From JABMRW01 sp964396965 (GTDB lineage Bacteria; Chloroflexota; Dehalococcoidia; Dehalococcoidales; BS750m-G39): DNA of 35,692 bases. The stretch lies in the NCBI GenBank assembly GCA_964396965.1, contig CAYNGD010000019.1:1-35692 (forward strand), in the 5' to 3' direction. The stretch's first letter is position 1. The number at the start of each line of letters is the position of its first letter. Under the pieces are notes generated by a model. That model was not told where the DNA came from, ran no database searches, and was given only the letters and a program-made list of their open reading frames with translations. The position numbers and the translations under genes were made by a program. Positions 32,674 through 35,692 of this stretch are shown here, one piece after another.

Positions 32674-35355
32674 CTATTTGCCCCAGCTAAACAGGCGCGG
32701 CACGACTAGTTTACGCACTTCTTCAATGACAAAGACGCCTACCGCTACCAAAATAACTACTCCCCAGTCACCGAGGCCCAGCGGCATGGTGTAGAAAATT
32801 TTCTGAAGCGGCGGAAGGTAGATGACAGCTGCTTGGAGCAGAACAGCCAGCCCTATGCCCCCGATAAGCAGGCGGTTGCCAAAAAGGCCTAGCCCGAAAA
32901 GGGACTGCTGGTCAGAACGAGCGTTAAGGGCATTGAACCACTGGAAAGCTACCAGCATAGCAAAGGCAATGGTGCGGGCTTCTGCCAAACCCACCCTCGG
33001 CAGTTCCCACCTGAAGACGAAGAACGTGCCCATGGACATCATCAGGGCGGTAAAGACGATTCGCCACAGCATTCCGCTGTAGACAATCCCTGTTCTGGTA
33101 CGGCGTGGTGGCTCAGCCAGCACATTTCTATGCTTTGGCTCTAAACCGAGAGGTATGGTGCAGACACCGTCGGTAACTAGGTTTATCCAGAGAATCTGGA
33201 CAGCGACGACAGGCAAGGGAACACCAGCGACAATAGCCGTTATCCAGGTAAAAAGCTCGCCGATATTAGTGCTCAAGAGATAGAAGACGGAACGGCGAAT
33301 ATTGCTGAAAATAACCCTGCCCTCTTCTACGGCGGAAACGATGGAAGCAAAATTGTCATCGGTTAGTACCATATCTGAGGCTTCGCGGGCAACATCGGTG
33401 CCTTTGATACCCATTGCGATACCAATATCGGCTGACCTCAACGCCGGCCCGTCGTTCACGCCATCCCCCGTCATTGCTACCGTATAACCCTTTGACTTCA
33501 GGGCATTGACTATCTTTAGCTTGTGGAGCGGCTCAACCCTAGCAAAGACTGAGACGTGCTCTATCCTGCTTTTCAGTTCTCCATCGTCCAGTTTGTCTAG
33601 TTCCAGCCCGGTCAGCGCTTCTCCTCCAGAAAGCCCGAACTCTTGTGCAATGGCCACTGCTGTGGGCTTCTGGTCACCAGTTATCATAACCACTCTGATA
33701 CCAGCCCGCTTACAGTCAGCCACTGCCTTCTTCGCTTCTACTCTCGGTGGGTCAATCATGCCAACCAGACCAACAAAGGTCAATGACCCATCAATGTGCT
33801 CGTGGGAAAGCTGTTCCGGGGCAGGAGAGCATTCACCATAAGCCAGAGCCATTACCCGTAGTGCTTTTGAAGCCATTTTCATGTTCGTGTTTTCAATCTC
33901 TGCGCTCTTCTCTGGCGTTAGCCCATAGGATACGCCATTTTCGTGAATCCACTGGCACATCGCCAGCACCCTATCCACCGACCCCTTGACATAGATTATC
34001 GCTTTGCCATCTTGGCAAGGGTGGAGCGTGGCCATGTAACGTTTTTCACTAGAGAAAGGTAGTTCCGCTAGGCGCGGTTGCTCCTTTTGCAAGATGTCCT
34101 GTTTTAACCCGGCCTTCAGTGCCGCGACAAGCAATGCTCCCTCCGTTGGGTCACCGACAAGGTAGTATTTTTCTCCCTCTGATTTCAGCACAGAATCGTT
34201 ACACAGGGCACTGATTCTGAGAGCCAGCAGCAGACTTTCATCTATCCCAGTCTCCAGCTTTCTGCCATTCTCTAGGAATTGGCCTTCAGGACGGTAGCCA
34301 GCACCAGTGATTTCTATAGTTCTATCAGGGAGGTATAGCTCGCGCACGGTCATCTCACTTTGGGTGAGTGTTCCCGTCTTATCTGAGCAGATAACGGTGA
34401 CTGCTCCCATCGTCTCCACTGCAGGCAACTTTCTGATGAGGGCATGCCTCTGCGCTATCCGCCGCATCCCCAGCGCTAGGACCACGGTCACCATGACCGG
34501 AAGACCCTCAGGAATTGCAGAAACGGCAGCAGCCACCGCTAGGGTAAACATCTCCTCAAAGGTATAGCCTTTTACCAGCCCGATGATAATAAGCACGGCG
34601 ATGATGCCAAGCACCAGGATGCCAATATAGCGCCCGAGTCGGGAGACATTACGTTGAAGTGGAGTAGGCGGCGGTTTGACCTCCTGAACTTGGGTGGTTA
34701 TCTTCCCGATTTCGGTATTCATTCCGGTGGCAGTCACCACTGCCACGCCGCGTCCGTTAACAACAGCACACCCCATGTGCACCATATTGCCCATATCGGC
34801 TACAGCGGCTTCGCCTTCGATTGGCGCGGTAAATTTCTCGACGGGGACCGACTCGCCTGTGAGAATAGATTCATCTATGGAGAGGCTAGCGGCCTCGAGT
34901 AACCTAGCATCGGCCGGTACCTTATCACCGGCTTCAAGAGAAATAACGTCGCCGGGCACCAGATGGCTGGCAGCGGTTTTAGTAACTGAGCCCCCTCTCA
35001 ATACCTTCGCATAGGGAACAGTCAGGCGCTTCAGGGCTTTCATCGCCCGCTCGGCACGGCTCTCCTGTATGAAGCCAATGACGGAATTTACGAGCAGCAC
35101 AGCGAATATTACGGCGGCATCAGTGGGTTTACGCATGACCAGCAGTTCAATTAAGGCAGCGACAAGAAGGATATAGATGAGAGGGCTAGCAAACTGGTGC
35201 AGAAAGACCATGATAGGAGAAGTTTTGCCTTTCTCCCTGAGTTCATTGGTGCCGTACCGGCCAAGCCGTTCAACGGCCTTTTCTTCGGAGAGCCCCGAGC
35301 GGGCAGAATCTAGCTCCTGTAAAACTTCATCAGCGGTAAGGTTATACCATTTCAT
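32674..35355 (-). CDS. P2-type (Ca2+-like) cation-transporting ATPase
   Basis: An 893-residue complete P-type ATPase. The N-terminal cation-ATPase domain is MKWYNLTADEVLQELDS. The actuator loop is TGES (166-169), the M4 ion motif PEGLP (282-286), the phosphorylated Asp D325 in DKTGTLT, and the hinge TGDGVNDGPALRSADIG. M6 reads WINLVTDG, close to the Ca2+-ATPase ion site. This fits the SERCA/PMCA-like P2A group and Ca2+ export, although P2-type Na+ or Mn2+ pumps share much of this pattern. It has its own promoter (35416-35424). Only the 3' neighbour region is decayed; this gene looks intact. Confidence 0.95.
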   Translation of the reverse strand: MKWYNLTADEVLQELDSARSGLSEEKAVERLGRYGTNELREKGKTSPIMVFLHQFASPLIYILLVAALIELLVMRKPTDAAVIFAVLLVNSVIGFIQESRAERAMKALKRLTVPYAKVLRGGSVTKTAASHLVPGDVISLEAGDKVPADARLLEAASLSIDESILTGESVPVEKFTAPIEGEAAVADMGNMVHMGCAVVNGRGVAVVTATGMNTEIGKITTQVQEVKPPPTPLQRNVSRLGRYIGILVLGIIAVLIIIGLVKGYTFEEMFTLAVAAAVSAIPEGLPVMVTVVLALGMRRIAQRHALIRKLPAVETMGAVTVICSDKTGTLTQSEMTVRELYLPDRTIEITGAGYRPEGQFLENGRKLETGIDESLLLALRISALCNDSVLKSEGEKYYLVGDPTEGALLVAALKAGLKQDILQKEQPRLAELPFSSEKRYMATLHPCQDGKAIIYVKGSVDRVLAMCQWIHENGVSYGLTPEKSAEIENTNMKMASKALRVMALAYGECSPAPEQLSHEHIDGSLTFVGLVGMIDPPRVEAKKAVADCKRAGIRVVMITGDQKPTAVAIAQEFGLSGGEALTGLELDKLDDGELKSRIEHVSVFARVEPLHKLKIVNALKSKGYTVAMTGDGVNDGPALRSADIGIAMGIKGTDVAREASDMVLTDDNFASIVSAVEEGRVIFSNIRRSVFYLLSTNIGELFTWITAIVAGVPLPVVAVQILWINLVTDGVCTIPLGLEPKHRNVLAEPPRRTRTGIVYSGMLWRIVFTALMMSMGTFFVFRWELPRVGLAEARTIAFAMLVAFQWFNALNARSDQQSLFGLGLFGNRLLIGGIGLAVLLQAAVIYLPPLQKIFYTMPLGLGDWGVVILVAVGVFVIEEVRKLVVPRLFSWGK

Positions 35356-35415
35356 GGTAGAATGCCCTTGCCAGCTTTATGTTCTACCGTTTGATTTAAT
35401 AGGTTCTACTTAGCT

Positions 35416-35424
35416 AGTATAGCA
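35416..35424 (-). promoter_or_regulatory. Extended -10 promoter of the cation ATPase gene
   Basis: TGCTATACT on the minus strand, a TGn extended -10 identical to the one before the universal stress gene, about 60 nt ahead of the ATG at 35355. No good -35. Confidence 0.55.
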
Positions 35425-35692
35425 GATTGGTCTAAGAACAATAAGCCATGGCGGACAAAGGACAAGGCAATCCCATTACTAGAGAATGAAGCTGTAAGTT
35501 AATCAAAGGGTAGAAAGAGGGACATCATTCATATCTAGGTCGTGGTAATCATATTACCTAAACTTGACTCGGCAGGACTCGAACCAGCGACCTTTGGGTT
35601 ATTAGCCCGATTAGTTTCAAATGTTGATATCCTCACGGAACAAAAAGATTTCCTAATAAATTGTCAAGGTCTTTTTGACCTTTTAGCCCTCC
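35425..35692. other. Noncoding right end
   Basis: No convincing gene on either strand. It holds the tRNA 3' half at 35565-35611 and a small hairpin, AAGGTC-TTTTT-GACCTT (35666-35682), followed by TT. The hairpin could be a weak terminator for something outside the window. Base composition is more AT-rich than in the 14-23 kb region. Confidence 0.5.
35565..35611 (-). pseudogene. Degenerate tRNA 3' half (initiator tRNA-Met-like)
   Basis: On the minus strand, an anticodon arm TCGGG-CTAATAA-CCCAA, variable AGGTC, T arm GCTGG-TTCGAGT-CCTGC and an acceptor strand, but no D arm or 5' acceptor strand upstream. The arm sequence resembles bacterial tRNA-fMet (TCGGG-CTCATAA-CCCGA, AGGTCG) with CAT changed to AAT and mismatches in both stems. 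It is best read as a tRNA fragment, perhaps the far copy of an attachment site. Confidence 0.6.

Overview
The window looks like chromosome from an anaerobic bacterium of moderately high GC, most likely Chloroflexota (Dehalococcoidia or a relative). That placement is an inference from gene content: ferredoxin-dependent 2-oxoacid oxidation, an ADP-forming acyl-CoA synthetase, a flavodiiron protein, Na+-decarboxylase subunits, and an ftsA-ftsZ operon with no cell-wall genes around it. There is no CRISPR array, no rRNA and no recognisable insertion sequence.

Layout. 1-1.75 kb: on the minus strand, a recombination cassette (tyrosine recombinase, small HTH-like protein, second recombinase with a zinc-ribbon insert, cut by the window edge) lies just past the 3' end of a tRNA-Lys. 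1.8-3.5 kb: plus-strand macrodomain protein, metallophosphoesterase and rhomboid protease. 3.5-6.2 kb: minus-strand pair of a UPF0261/Tm-1-like protein and a biotin-less carboxyltransferase. 6.3-9.3 kb: minus-strand division operon (small protein, ftsA, ftsZ, winged-helix protein). 9.4-11.5 kb: DUF5343-like protein and flavodiiron protein. 11.5-14.8 kb: lone receiver protein facing a four-PAS histidine kinase, then a universal stress protein. 14.8-20.2 kb: minus-strand operon korA-korB-(GNAT + ADP-forming acyl-CoA synthetase). 20.4-23.8 kb: divergent plus-strand sulfur cluster (IscR-like Rrf2 regulator, MoeB/ThiF-like E1, Cys-rich protein, cysteine synthase, MOSC protein). 23.8-25.4 kb: minus-strand Na+-decarboxylase membrane subunits. 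25.6-28.3 kb: DHA2-type MFS exporter and a presenilin-like intramembrane aspartyl protease. 28.3-32.5 kb: a visibly decayed stretch with a truncated methyltransferase, an intact MFS gene, an ABC ATPase without its Walker A region, a NifS-like protein without its PLP lysine, and a CCG-domain pseudogene with an internal stop. 32.7-35.4 kb: a complete P2-type cation ATPase. The right end is noncoding and carries a degenerate tRNA 3' half.

How the genes fit together. KorAB would oxidise a 2-oxoacid to acyl-CoA and reduced ferredoxin, and the synthetase would turn acyl-CoA into ATP. The divergent cluster handles cysteine and sulfur-carrier chemistry under an IscR-type repressor.

The most interesting signal is regulatory. 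Three promoters (flavodiiron protein, lone receiver, korAB operon) share a 20-nt palindromic motif close to AAATGTCACANTTTTGTAAC. In all three it is followed at exactly the same spacing (19 nt, then 18 nt) by an ATRACT -35-like element and a -10-like hexamer, which puts the palindrome near -63. The site in the korA/Rrf2 gap is also about -62 from the Rrf2 start. This suggests one regulator, possibly of CRP/FNR type and not encoded here, that links oxygen/NO defence, signalling, ferredoxin metabolism and Fe-S/sulfur control.
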